DNA from: Stenotrophomonas sp. UBA2629
Lineage (GTDB): Bacteria; Pseudomonadota; Gammaproteobacteria; Xanthomonadales; Xanthomonadaceae
Assembly: GCA_002359895.1 (NCBI GenBank)
Contig: DEOB01000005.1
Coordinates: forward strand, 29,488-93,487
DNA length: 64,000 nt
Reading direction: 5' to 3'
Part shown: piece after piece, positions 34,491-43,345 of the stretch
Numbering within the stretch: position 1 is the stretch's first letter
Layout: every line of letters begins with the position of its first letter
The notes under the pieces: generated by a model
Seen by the model: the letters and a program-made list of their open reading frames with translations, nothing else
What the model was told of the DNA's origin: nothing
Databases searched by the model: none
Program-made: the position numbers and the translations under genes

Positions 34491-35375
34491 ATGACTGTCC
34501 CAGCCGACACCTCCGTGCAGACCTCTCGCATCCTCGATGGCCGCCGTATCGCCGAAGAACTCCTCGACGACCTGAAGGTGCGCGTGGACGCGCGACTGGC
34601 TTCTGGCAAGTCGCGCCCGGGCCTGGCGGTGGTGCTGGTCGGCGGCGATCCTGCTTCGGCTGTTTATGTGCGCAACAAGCGCCGTGCGGCCGAAAAGGTG
34701 GGCATCGAAGCGTTCGATTACGACCTGCCAGCGGGCACCAGCGAGGCGCAGCTGCTGGAGCTGATTGACGAGCTCAATGCCGACCCCAAGATTCACGGCA
34801 TCCTGATCCAACTGCCGCTGCCGGGCATCCCGGACGCCAACCGCCTGATCCAGCGCATCGACCCGCGCAAGGACGTGGACGGCTTCCACCCGCAGAACGT
34901 CGGCCACCTGGTGCTGCGTGAATTCGGCCTGCGTCCGTGCACGCCGCGCGGCATCACCACGCTGCTGGGCCACACCGACCAACCGGTGCGAGGCCGCAAC
35001 GCCACCATCGTGGGCGTGAGCAATCATGTCGGCCGGCCGATGGGGCTGGAGCTGTTGATCGCCGGTTGTACGGTCACCAGCTGCCACAAGTTCACCCCGC
35101 GCGCCGAACTGGAACGCGCGGTGCGCAACGCCGACATCCTGGTGGTGGCGGTGGGCATCCCACAGCTGATTCCGGGCGAATGGGTCAAGCCGGGTGCCGT
35201 GGTCATCGACGTGGGCATCAATCGTCTTGAAGACGGTCGCTTGGTGGGCGATGTGGGCTTTGAGGCTGCTGCCCAGCGTGCCAGCTGGATTACCCCGGTG
35301 CCGGGCGGTGTTGGCCCGATGACGGTAGCGACGCTGATGCAGAACACGATCGAGGCCGCTGAGGCTTCGCTGTAA
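34491..35375 (+). CDS. folD: methylenetetrahydrofolate dehydrogenase / methenyltetrahydrofolate cyclohydrolase
   Basis: The protein has 294 residues and interconverts 5,10-methylene-THF and 10-formyl-THF. The catalytic lysine lies in YVRNKRRAAEKVGI, and family signatures GILIQLPLP, DPRKDVDGFHP and PGGVGPMTVATLMQNT are present, with the NADP loop GVSNHVGRPMG. ATG 34491 follows a GC-rich leader without an obvious Shine-Dalgarno. It supplies one-carbon units used in the purine pathway, which fits the guaBA genes nearby. Confidence 0.95.
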   Translation: MTVPADTSVQTSRILDGRRIAEELLDDLKVRVDARLASGKSRPGLAVVLVGGDPASAVYVRNKRRAAEKVGIEAFDYDLPAGTSEAQLLELIDELNADPKIHGILIQLPLPGIPDANRLIQRIDPRKDVDGFHPQNVGHLVLREFGLRPCTPRGITTLLGHTDQPVRGRNATIVGVSNHVGRPMGLELLIAGCTVTSCHKFTPRAELERAVRNADILVVAVGIPQLIPGEWVKPGAVVIDVGINRLEDGRLVGDVGFEAAAQRASWITPVPGGVGPMTVATLMQNTIEAAEASL

Positions 35376-35505
35376 GCAGTATCGGGCCGCGCCCCGGGCA
35401 TGGCGAGCATTCGTCGTGCCCGTTGGGACAGCCAAGGGGAGGGCGCCGCTGCCGTGCGCAGCTGAACACTCTTCGATGGGCGCGACACTGCGTCGCATCT
35501 GCCCC

Positions 35506-35536
35506 CTGACATCAGCGCCAAAACAAGGGTAAAATG
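35506..35536 (+). promoter_or_regulatory. probable guaB promoter
   Basis: CTGACA (about 35506) and TAAAAT (about 35531) resemble -35 and -10 boxes, with a slightly long 18-19 nt spacer. Transcription would start about 15-20 nt before the guaB ATG. Confidence 0.45.
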
Positions 35537-35559
35537 TCGCGCTTCCCCACATCTCGGGT

Positions 35560-37023
35560 ATGCCGATGCTGCGCATTCAGGCTGAAGCACTCACGTACGA
35601 CGACGTTTCTCTCGTCCCCGCACATTCCACGATCCTGCCCAAGGACGTCGACCTCGGAACGCGCCTGACGCGCGACCTGCGGTTGAGGCTGCCGATTGTC
35701 TCGGCCGCCATGGATACCGTCACCGAAGCCCGTTTGGCCATTGCGATGGCACAGCTGGGCGGCATCGGCATCGTCCATAAAAACCTCACTGTCGAGCAGC
35801 AGGCTGCCGAAGTGGCCAAGGTTAAAAAGTTCGAGTCCGGTGTCATCCGCGACCCGATCACGGTCGGTCCGGAAACCACCATTCGTGACGTGCTGGCATT
35901 GACCCAATCGCACAACATCTCCGGCGTGCCGGTGGTGGGCAGCGACGGCCTGCTGGCCGGCATCGTCACGCACCGCGACATGCGTTTTGAAACCGAGTTG
36001 GACGACCCGGTTCGCCACATCATGACCAAGAAAGATCGCCTGATCACGGTCAAGGAAGGCGCCGCGTCCGACGAGGTGTTGTCGCTGCTGCACCGTAACC
36101 GCATCGAAAAGGTGCTGGTGGTGAACGACGCGTTTGAACTGCGCGGCCTGATCACCGTCAAGGACATCCAGAAGAAGACCGACAACCCCAACGCTGCCAA
36201 GGACGCTGCAACGCGTCTGCTGGTGGGCGCTGCGGTGGGCGTTGGTGGCGACACCGACCGTCGCGTCGAAGCATTGGTCGCTGCCGGCGTGGACGTGCTG
36301 GTGGTGGACACCGCGCACGGCCATTCGCAGGGCGTGCTGGACCGCGTGCGTTGGGTGAAGAATAACTTCCCGCACGTGCAGGTCATCGGCGGCAACATCT
36401 GCACCGGCGAAGCGGCCCTTGCGTTGCTCGATTGCGGCGCCGATGCGGTCAAGGTGGGCATCGGCCCGGGCTCGATCTGCACCACGCGCGTGGTTGCCGG
36501 TGTCGGCGTGCCGCAGGTGACCGCCATCGACCTGGTGGCTGAGGCGCTGCAGGATCGCATCCCGCTGATCGCCGACGGTGGCATCCGTTACTCCGGTGAT
36601 ATCGGTAAGGCGCTGGCTGCCGGCGCATCAACGGTGATGATCGGCGGCCTGTTGGCCGGTACCGAGGAATCGCCGGGCGAAAGCGAACTGTTCCAGGGCC
36701 GCTCGTACAAGAGCTACCGTGGCATGGGCTCGCTGGCCGCGATGGAAAAGGGTTCCAAGGATCGCTACTTCCAGGACGCCGCTACCGCCGACAAGCTGGT
36801 GCCAGAAGGCATCGAAGGCCGCGTGCCGTACCGTGGCCAGGTGGGTGGCATCATCCATCAGCTGATCGGCGGCCTGCGTGCGACCATGGGCTATGTGGGT
36901 TGCGGCACCATCGAAGAAATGCGCACCCAGCCCAAGTTCGTCAAGATCAGCGGCGCCGGCCAACGTGAGAGCCACGTCCACGACGTGCAGATCACCAAAG
37001 AGCCGCCGAACTACCGCGCTTGA
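35560..37023 (+). CDS. guaB: IMP dehydrogenase
   Basis: The protein has 487 residues and oxidises IMP to XMP, the first guanine-specific step. The barrel is split by two CBS domains (about 92-205). The active-site cysteine loop GIGPGSICTTRV lies near residue 300, and the flap region carries SYRGMGSLAAM. A second ATG two codons in is also possible. It is followed by guaA after a strong hairpin. Confidence 0.96.
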   Translation: MPMLRIQAEALTYDDVSLVPAHSTILPKDVDLGTRLTRDLRLRLPIVSAAMDTVTEARLAIAMAQLGGIGIVHKNLTVEQQAAEVAKVKKFESGVIRDPITVGPETTIRDVLALTQSHNISGVPVVGSDGLLAGIVTHRDMRFETELDDPVRHIMTKKDRLITVKEGAASDEVLSLLHRNRIEKVLVVNDAFELRGLITVKDIQKKTDNPNAAKDAATRLLVGAAVGVGGDTDRRVEALVAAGVDVLVVDTAHGHSQGVLDRVRWVKNNFPHVQVIGGNICTGEAALALLDCGADAVKVGIGPGSICTTRVVAGVGVPQVTAIDLVAEALQDRIPLIADGGIRYSGDIGKALAAGASTVMIGGLLAGTEESPGESELFQGRSYKSYRGMGSLAAMEKGSKDRYFQDAATADKLVPEGIEGRVPYRGQVGGIIHQLIGGLRATMGYVGCGTIEEMRTQPKFVKISGAGQRESHVHDVQITKEPPNYRA

Positions 37024-37035
37024 TGCCGGGTGAGT

Positions 37036-37070
37036 AAAGAGGAACGAGGACCAGTGTCCCGTTCCTCTTT
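37036..37070 (+). terminator. strong hairpin between guaB and guaA
   Basis: AAAGAGGAACG (37036-37046) pairs perfectly with CGTTCCTCTTT (37060-37070). The stem continues, after one bulged A, with GGAC/GTCC and a CAGT loop, and is followed by CTCTATAT. It lies 12 bp after the guaB stop, which suggests partial termination or mRNA processing between guaB and guaA. Confidence 0.65.
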
Positions 37071-37134
37071 CTCTATATGCCTGCCGCTATGTACCTATTC
37101 GTTTCTGGCTCCCACTCTTCAGATTGCTTGCCCA

Positions 37135-38700
37135 ATGACCAACATCCATAACGACAAGATCCTCATCCTTGATTTCGGCGCACAGTACACGCAGCTGATC
37201 GCGCGTCGTATCCGCGAGTTCGGCGTGTATTGCGAAATCTGGGCGTGGGACCACGATCCTGCCGAGATCGCCGCGTTTGGTGCCAAGGGCATCATTCTGT
37301 CCGGCGGCCCGGAAACCACCACGCTGCCGGGTGCGCCGGCCGCACCGCAGGAAGCGTTCGACAGCGGCCTGCCGTTGTTGGGCATCTGCTATGGCCTGCA
37401 GACCATGGCCAAGCAGTTGGGCGGTGGCACCGAGGCGGCTGACCAGCGCGAGTTCGGTCATGCCGAAGTGAAGCTGCTGAGCAATGACGCGCTGCTGGGC
37501 GGTTTGTCCGACCACGACGGCGAGCCGCGTTTGGATGTGTGGATGAGCCATGGCGATCACGTCACCCACGTGCCGCCGGGCTTCACCATCACCGCCGCAA
37601 CCGACCGCATCCCGGTGGCCGCGATGGCCAACGAGGACAAGCGTTGGTACGGCGTGCAGTTCCACCCGGAAGTCACCCACACCAAGCAGGGCTCGGCGCT
37701 GCTCAAGCGTTTTGTCACCGACATCTGCGGCTGCGCCACGCTGTGGACTGCGGCCAACATCATCGACGACCAGATCGCCCGCGTGCGCGAGCAGGTGGGT
37801 AGTGATGAAGTGATTCTGGGCCTGTCCGGCGGTGTTGATTCGTCGGTGGTGGCAGCGCTGCTGCACAAGGCCATCGGTACGCAGTTGACCTGCGTGTTCG
37901 TCGACACCGGCCTGCTGCGCTTCCAGGAAGGCGACCAGGTCATGAAGATGATGGCCGACAACATGGGCGTCAAAGTGGTGCGGGTGAATGCCGCCGACCG
38001 TTACTTCAAGGCACTGGAAGGCGTCAGCGATCCGGAAGCCAAGCGCAAGATCATCGGCAACTTGTTCGTCGATATTTTTGATGAAGAGTCCAACAAGCTC
38101 AGTAACGCCAAGTGGCTGGCACAGGGCACCATCTACCCGGACGTGATCGAGTCGGCCGGCAGCAAAACCGGCAAGGCACACGTCATCAAGAGCCACCACA
38201 ATGTGGGTGGCCTGCCGGAAAACATGAAGCTCAAGCTGGTCGAGCCGTTGCGCGAGTTGTTCAAGGACGAAGTGCGCCGCCTCGGCGTAGAACTCGGCCT
38301 GCCGCGCGCCATGGTGTACCGCCACCCGTTCCCGGGCCCGGGACTGGGTGTGCGCATTCTGGGTGAAGTGAAGCGCGAGTACGCCGAGCTGCTGGGCAAG
38401 GCCGACGCCATCTTCATTGAAGAACTGCGCGCAGCGGATCTGTACGACAAAACCAGCCAGGCATTTGCGGTATTCCTGCCGGTGAAGTCGGTGGGCGTGG
38501 TCGGCGATGCGCGCGCTTATGAGTGGGTGATCGCACTGCGTGCAGTGGAGACCATCGACTTCATGACCGCGCATTGGGCGCACCTGCCATACGACTTCCT
38601 CGGCCGTGTCTCCAACCGCATCATCAACGAACTGCGCGGCGTCTCACGCGTGGTCTACGACATCTCCGGCAAACCGCCAGCGACGATCGAGTGGGAATGA
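37135..38700 (+). CDS. guaA: GMP synthase (glutamine-hydrolysing)
   Basis: The protein has 521 residues. An N-terminal class I glutaminase (nucleophile in GICYGLQTMA near residue 85, then FHPEV) is followed by the ATP pyrophosphatase (SGGVDSS P-loop near residue 234). The C-terminal dimerisation domain ends in the universal PPATIEWE. ATG 37135 (MTNIHNDKILIL) is chosen; the open extension upstream covers the intergenic hairpin. The conserved 3' end of guaA is a recognised attachment site for genomic islands, and an integrase gene follows. Confidence 0.96.
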   Translation: MTNIHNDKILILDFGAQYTQLIARRIREFGVYCEIWAWDHDPAEIAAFGAKGIILSGGPETTTLPGAPAAPQEAFDSGLPLLGICYGLQTMAKQLGGGTEAADQREFGHAEVKLLSNDALLGGLSDHDGEPRLDVWMSHGDHVTHVPPGFTITAATDRIPVAAMANEDKRWYGVQFHPEVTHTKQGSALLKRFVTDICGCATLWTAANIIDDQIARVREQVGSDEVILGLSGGVDSSVVAALLHKAIGTQLTCVFVDTGLLRFQEGDQVMKMMADNMGVKVVRVNAADRYFKALEGVSDPEAKRKIIGNLFVDIFDEESNKLSNAKWLAQGTIYPDVIESAGSKTGKAHVIKSHHNVGGLPENMKLKLVEPLRELFKDEVRRLGVELGLPRAMVYRHPFPGPGLGVRILGEVKREYAELLGKADAIFIEELRAADLYDKTSQAFAVFLPVKSVGVVGDARAYEWVIALRAVETIDFMTAHWAHLPYDFLGRVSNRIINELRGVSRVVYDISGKPPATIEWE

Positions 38701-39007
38701 TTTGACGTCTGGTGCCTGCTGGCAATTGCAGGTGAAAAATGCATCTAAGTGGATGTTTTACGTGGACTTTTGGATTTTTCGCTTGGTGTTCTCTGGCACG
38801 TTCCGGCACCGGCAAGCAATTTTTCCTAATGGAATCGACGGCGGTAGCATCCAGTCCTGATGCCATGAGCTTGTTTCGATACCATATGTCGTCAGTCAGT
38901 GATGGCATGGTATCGAAATGATTTAACCAATTGATTGTTATGCATTAAATTGCAGTTTTTGTGCAACTTTTGGTCATGGCATCCACTCTGGACTCTGGAG
39001 CCTTGTC
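38701..39007 (+). other. AT-rich junction between guaA and the integrase relic
   Basis: About 300 bp without a gene and visibly AT-richer than its left side, consistent with the left end of an island inserted at the guaA 3' end. It contains a perfect 12-bp inverted repeat: TTTCGATACCAT (38874-38885) and ATGGTATCGAAA (38907-38918), separated by 21 bp. This could be an integrase/excisionase site or a transcript hairpin. No duplicate of the guaA end was found to the right. Confidence 0.5.
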
Positions 39008-39447
39008 ATGTTGACCGATACCAAGCTGCGCAACCTCAAACCGAAGGACAAGCTGTACAAGGTCGTCGACCGTGATGGCCTCTATGTGGCTGTGACGTCG
39101 ACTGGCGCAATCTCCTTTCGCTACAACTACGCGATCAATGGCCGTCAGGAGACGATGACGTTCGGACGCTACGGTGTGGGTGGTATCACGTTGGCGGAGG
39201 CGCGTGAGCGGCTGAGCGAAGCCAAGAAGATGGTTGCCGCGGGCAAGTCGCCGGCCAAGGAGAAGGCGCGCGACAAAGCGCGTACCAAGGATGCTGAGAC
39301 GTTCGGGGCGTGGGCTGAAAAGTGGCTGCGCGGCCACCAGATGGCTGATTCCACCCGCGACATGTGCCGCTCAGTCTATGAGCGTGGCCTCAAGGCCAAG
39401 TACGGCAACTGGAAACTGACAGAGATCAGCCATGAGGACTTGAGGGT
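39008..39447 (+). pseudogene. truncated P4-type tyrosine integrase
   Basis: About 146 residues of a P4-like integrase remain: the DUF4102 arm-binding domain (MLTDTKLRNLKP, then RDGLYVAVTSTGAISFRYNY) and the start of the SAM-like core-binding domain (WLRGHQMADSTRDMC). After EISHEDLR the frame runs into an inverted IS4-like transposase fragment (to 39565 by chance), so the catalytic R-H-R-Y domain is lost. Its position 307 bp behind guaA on the same strand fits the integrase of an island inserted at the guaA end. Confidence 0.85.
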
Positions 39448-39786
39448 GACACCTGCCCGTGGCAGGCACCACGATCTGTCGGTCTTCAATTCACTCCAGT
39501 CAATCACGATCAACGGGCGTGGACCGCGTAGCAGCCATCGCGCCATCGCAACCTGCAGAGGCTGACACTCGGCATGCAGACGACGATTACTCAGCAGCCG
39601 ATCCAGGGCCTTGAGCGGCCCGCGCACACGCTGGGCATCGGGCCAGCGACGGGCAATGTCGATGAGCGTCAGTCGCCAGCCTGCCGCCAAAGCATCCACT
39701 GCACGCAGTAAAACCCGCCCGCGTAATGCGTGCATGGGACCCAATGCATCGGAAAGGCACCTCTGCAATACTTCGCTGGCGCGCAT
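39448..39786 (-). pseudogene. IS4-family transposase N-terminal fragment
   Basis: About 113 residues remain, from MRASEVLQRCLSDALGP to VIDWSELKTDRSWCLPRAGV, a typical IS4-like N-terminus that includes the first catalytic Asp (VIDWSEL). The C-terminal two thirds are missing where it abuts the truncated integrase. Its start is 119 bp from the inverted-repeat-like sequence at 39883-39905, a plausible end of the same insertion sequence. Confidence 0.8.
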
Positions 39787-40239
39787 GGTCGTCAGTCCTC
39801 TTTTGGTTTAGTCACCTTGAAGACTGCGCCATGCGCGCACTTGTTTCCAGCTGGCTACGCCGGTAACGGATTGATCTTGCGAGAAAAAATGTGGGGATAC
39901 CTCAGGGTCGAACCCCTGACAAGTTCGAGGCAGGGCATCGCCCCCGCCACCGCCGATCAGATGCCTACTAGAAGCAGGATACTGCACTGATAAATGCCGA
40001 TTTGTGCTGGTCGATCCAGCACCTATTTCCTCCCATCGATTCGCTTAGGGGCTGCTCCGCTTGGAGCCGCCGTCTGAGCAGGATTGTCACCGCCATAATA
40101 TTTTATGAATTTCAATGGTGGACATGAGGCGATGTATGCGCCAGATTAAGGCAACGCTCTCTGCAAGCCGAAGTGCCGATACAGGCCTGATCGAAATCGT
40201 GTAGCTGACGCCTTTCTTACGGAATTGAAGAAGAGAAGC
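39787..40239. other. decayed region between the IS relic and the HlyD fragment
   Basis: No intact gene is visible. It contains the 23-bp IS end at 39883-39905, a near-palindrome TCAGGG-TCGAA-CCCCTGA right after it, and a 22-codon frame beginning at 40136 that matches nothing I recognise. Base composition is mixed. Confidence 0.45.
39883..39905 (-). repeat. insertion-sequence end, left copy
   Basis: Read on the minus strand, this 23-bp sequence begins CTGAGGTATCCCCAC and ends TTTTTTC. It matches 42098-42120 on the plus strand at 22 of 23 positions. Its interior side faces the IS4 transposase fragment, so it is probably that element's terminal inverted repeat. Confidence 0.7.
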
Positions 40240-40341
40240 ATGAGCAATGGATTGTTCCGAAAAGAAGTTGCAGAAGCGCGCCGAACAGATTGGCTTGGCA
40301 CAGTGCAGCTTTCTGCTCCGAAGGTTGGCTGGCGACTTCTA
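40240..40341 (+). pseudogene. HlyD-family secretion protein N-terminal fragment
   Basis: The first ~34 residues (MSNGLFRKEVAEARRTDWLGT, continuing to VGWRL) resemble the N-terminus of the membrane-fusion proteins that work with colicin-V/bacteriocin peptidase ABC exporters. After that the frame runs on without similarity to a stop at 40422, and no membrane segment or periplasmic adaptor domain remains. It suggests the island once carried a peptide export cluster. Confidence 0.5.
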
Positions 40342-40476
40342 ATGAGCCCTGAGATCGGACAAGCAAGCCGGCAAGGTGCAGTTACGACCCCTATACAGGC
40401 TCGTGGGCCAATAGGATTGTAATTCAGGTCGTTTAAGCAAGCAGATGCTTAAGTATCCCACTAGATAAGGGTTTTT

Positions 40477-42022
40477 ATGTGGCGATTATTTACTCTTGCA
40501 TTTCTGAGTGGCGTCATTCTTTTTGGTGTCGCACCTTCCATTTGCGCGGCGACAGCGAGTTTGAATAGGGGTGATTGCAAAAAAGTATTGTTTATCGGAA
40601 ATAGCCTTACGCTTCAGAACGACCTGCCGGAGGTATTCCAGGAGTATGTAGCTAGAGCTTATCCTGGCGGATCAGCTTGTACACAGTCGTATGCAAGGTA
40701 TGGCGCGTCACTTAGAGACTTGAGGAATGATGGCGCCGCTGTTGATCTGATTCGCGGGGAGAACTGGGACGCTGTAATACTTCAACCTGGTAGGGAGGTG
40801 CTGAAGGGGGGGGGAGTTAAATGGGGTGCCTTACTATGTATATCCTCAAGAGTTTATCGATGATGTTCAGTACTTCACGCAAATCATCATAGATAACGGA
40901 TCCTCGCCGTTTCTTTTTGAGCTGTGGAGGCGAGAGGTAGGTTCCGAGTCCTATATAACGGCCGCCTATCGAGCTGCTGCCGGTAGTTCCGGAGCGACTA
41001 TAAGCCCAGTCGGAAGCGTATTGAATAGATTCATCGAGCGGGATCCGTCTGAGGTCCTTTCTGATTCGATACACCCCACTATTAGAGGGACGCGACTGAT
41101 TGCTAAGACTCTTGCGCAGACGATTTATGGTTCGCCCATGAATGGAGAGACTGCAGATAGATATTTCGAGTTCAATGCTGGCGACAATTATCTGTACAGT
41201 CAGGCGATTTCAGCGGTGAATCCATATGGCGCCGAGATGGGCGATGTTAAATACCTTCGGCCAGAGGAAGTTGTCCCGTCTCAACGACTGGGCATATGGA
41301 AGCCATTGTTTATTCAAGCAAAATCACCTGGGATTAGATATAGTTTGGGGGCGACGATTTTCATAGATCCTGTTGTAAAAGAGATATCCATTATCAATTT
41401 TACGCCTAGTGGAAAAGTCTCTTTGCCTATTCGTTCGATCAGTTTTGACTCGAGGTCGATAAGCTTTGATACAACTGCCGGGGGGGTAGAATATAAAGCA
41501 AAGGTTGCCCGCAGAGGGTCGGAGTTTGTTGTTAGTTATTCATATTTGGCTAATGATAGTGCGGAAATCGTATTCACCTCTGTTTATTCTATTGGCCAGG
41601 ATTCCGCTCATTTTTCTGTTCTGAAAGCGATGTATGATCATCTGGAGTCTGAAGAGGCCTGCTGCGGACTTGTTTCCGGACTTAAACACCATTATCAAAT
41701 GATCAGGGAAAAGCTTGGGGCCGATTTTGTTGAGTCGGCGCTTCTGGGGAGTGGTTTGGATGAGTGGGATTTGATAATGCTGAGCTGGGTCTACGAAGAA
41801 AAAGGAGATGGTGAGAGATACATAAAGTACCTTGAGGCAGCTTCCGAAATGTTTCCTGAATCGTTTGATGCGAAGACAAACTTGGCTGAAGCGTACGTCG
41901 AAAATGGTCGTGTGAGTGATGGTGAGCGCATTCTTGAGGATTTATTGAAAGGAGCTGATGTCGGGTCTGATCGTCATAAACTGGTTCAAAAGAAGCTGTC
42001 CAAGATTCGCTCATCTCTATAG
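40477..42022 (+). pseudogene. SGNH/GDSL hydrolase with C-terminal TPR domain, off by one base in a G tract
   Basis: Frame one (40477-40863) gives a signal peptide (MWRLFTLAFLSGVILFG), the SGNH block I motif KVLFIGNSLT and WDAVILQPGREVL. A second frame (to 42022) carries YYVYPQEF, the block V catalytic D-H in SDSIHPTIRG, a middle beta-rich domain and C-terminal TPR-like helices. They join at nine G (40806-40814); removing one G gives continuous sequence of about 514 residues. It is either phase-variable and currently off, or recently inactivated. It is probably exported and acts on an ester of unknown nature. It is clearly AT-richer than its neighbours and uses AGA/ATA codons, so it was probably acquired horizontally. 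Confidence 0.7.
40806..40814 (+). repeat. nine-G homopolymer in the SGNH gene
   Basis: A run of nine G interrupts the reading frame. Eight G would give the in-frame ...EVLKGGELNGVPYYVYP. Such tracts are classic slipped-strand mispairing sites. A second, shorter run of seven G lies at 41481-41487 in the same gene. Confidence 0.75.
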
Positions 42023-42097
42023 TGCTTCCTTGGATCGCCGCGCTGCAGCTGGGAATATTAAGTGCTTGTAGTGACCCGCTGAGAACCTGCTCAGGTG

Positions 42098-42120
42098 CTG
42101 AGGTATCCCCACGTTTTTTC
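42098..42120 (+). repeat. insertion-sequence end, right copy
   Basis: CTGAGGTATCCCCAC ... TTTTTTC, inverted partner of 39883-39905 with one difference. Its interior side faces right and is cut off after about 50 bp by the IS3-family element, so only the tip of this second IS copy remains. Confidence 0.7.
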
Positions 42121-42229
42121 GGCACAGGACCATCTCCCGGCGTTTGACTGACCACCTCCCAGCTTTTTGAGCCATTCAAAAGTAGAGAAATTCGGCGAAA
42201 CTAACCCCAAGCAGAAAGGTGGTTTTGCC

Positions 42230-42496
42230 ATGAAGAAGTCGAAGTTCACCGAAGAGCAGATTGCGTTTGCCCTACGTCAGGCCGAGGGCGGGACATCGGT
42301 CGGCGAAACGTGCCGAAAGATGGGAATTTCCGAGGCGACGTTCTACAACTGGAAGAAGAAGTACGGCGGCCTGGGCGTATCGGAGCTGCGTCGGCTGCGG
42401 CAACTGGAAGAGGAAAACCGCAAACTCAAGCAGTTGGTCGCGGATCTGAGCCTGGGCAAGGTGATGCTGCAGGACGTCATTCAAAAAAAGCTCTGA
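42230..42496 (+). CDS. IS3-family transposase OrfA
   Basis: This 88-residue protein has a helix-turn-helix (MKKSKFTEEQIAFALRQAE, then ETCRKMGISEATFYNWKKKYGGLG) and a leucine-zipper-like coiled coil (ELRRLRQLEEENRKLKQLV). It binds the IS ends. Near its 3' end, A-AAA-AAG (42484-42490) is a perfect -1 frameshift heptamer, allowing fusion to OrfB in the family manner. Confidence 0.88.
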   Translation: MKKSKFTEEQIAFALRQAEGGTSVGETCRKMGISEATFYNWKKKYGGLGVSELRRLRQLEEENRKLKQLVADLSLGKVMLQDVIQKKL

Positions 42497-43345
42497 GGCC
42501 GGTGCAGCGGCATACGCTCATCGGCTTTCTACAGCGCGCTTACGGGATCAGTCAGCGACGGGCCTGCGGCGTGATGCGCCAGGCACGTTCCGGACTGGCG
42601 TACAAACCGGTGCGCAAAATTCTGGACGCGCCGTTGACCCGGCGCATCGAGGAGATAGCCCAGACGCGGGTGCGTTACGGCTACCAGCGCATCCATATCC
42701 TGCTGCGTCGTGAAGGCTGGCCGATCAATCGCAAGCGTGTGCATCGGCTATACAAGCTTGCAGGGCTGAATCTGCGCTCAAAGCTACCGCGCCGACGCAG
42801 GGCCGCTGCGGACCGATTGGATCGACCACTACTCACCGCACCCAACCAGAGCTGGAGCATGGATATCGTCAGCGATGCACTCTTCGATGGACGCCGTTTC
42901 CGCTCGCTGACCGTGGTCGACAACTTCAGCCGCGAATGCCTAGCCATTGTCATGGGGCAGAGCCTGCGTGGCGAAGATGTTGTCGAAACGCTGGAACACC
43001 TGCGCCAGGAACGCGGTTCACCGCGTCGGGTTCAGGCGGATAATGGGCCTGAATTCATCAGTGTCGTGCTGGACAAATGGGCTTACGATCACGGCGTTAC
43101 GATCGATTTTTCGCGCCCAGGCAAGCCGACCGATAACGCGTTCGTCGAATCTTTCAATGGTTCATCGCGACGAATGCCTGAATGTGCACTGGTTCCTGTC
43201 CCTTGACGATGCCCGCCAGAAGATCGAAAACTGGAGAACCGACTACAATCATTTTCGTCCGCATTCGTCTCTGGGAAATGCCGCGCCAGCGCAGTTCGCC
43301 GAGGCATTTCTGACAACCCCAAACACGCCGATTTCTCTACCGTAG
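42490..43345 (+). pseudogene. IS3-family transposase OrfB, frameshifted
   Basis: It lies in the -1 frame relative to OrfA. HTH_21-like (LIGFLQRAYGISQRRACGVM) and rve integrase-core domains are present, with the DDE residues in SMDIVSD, QADNGPEF and NAFVESFNG. After FNG the frame shifts at 43162-43165, where four bases stand in place of six (apparent 2-bp loss). The C-terminus (HRDECLNVHWFLSLDDARQ ... NHFRPHSSLG) continues in the next frame to 43345. The protein as encoded stops at 43206, so the copy is probably unable to transpose by itself. Confidence 0.82.

Noticed and set aside
39901..39920. tRNA T-arm-like near-palindrome behind the left IS end
   Set aside because: It lacks one base of a real T loop, has no acceptor or CCA downstream and no D or anticodon arm upstream.
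41758..41775. Possible right attachment repeat of the guaA end (GATGAGTGGGAT)
   Set aside because: Only about eight bases match the guaA terminus and it lies inside the SGNH gene; chance similarity.
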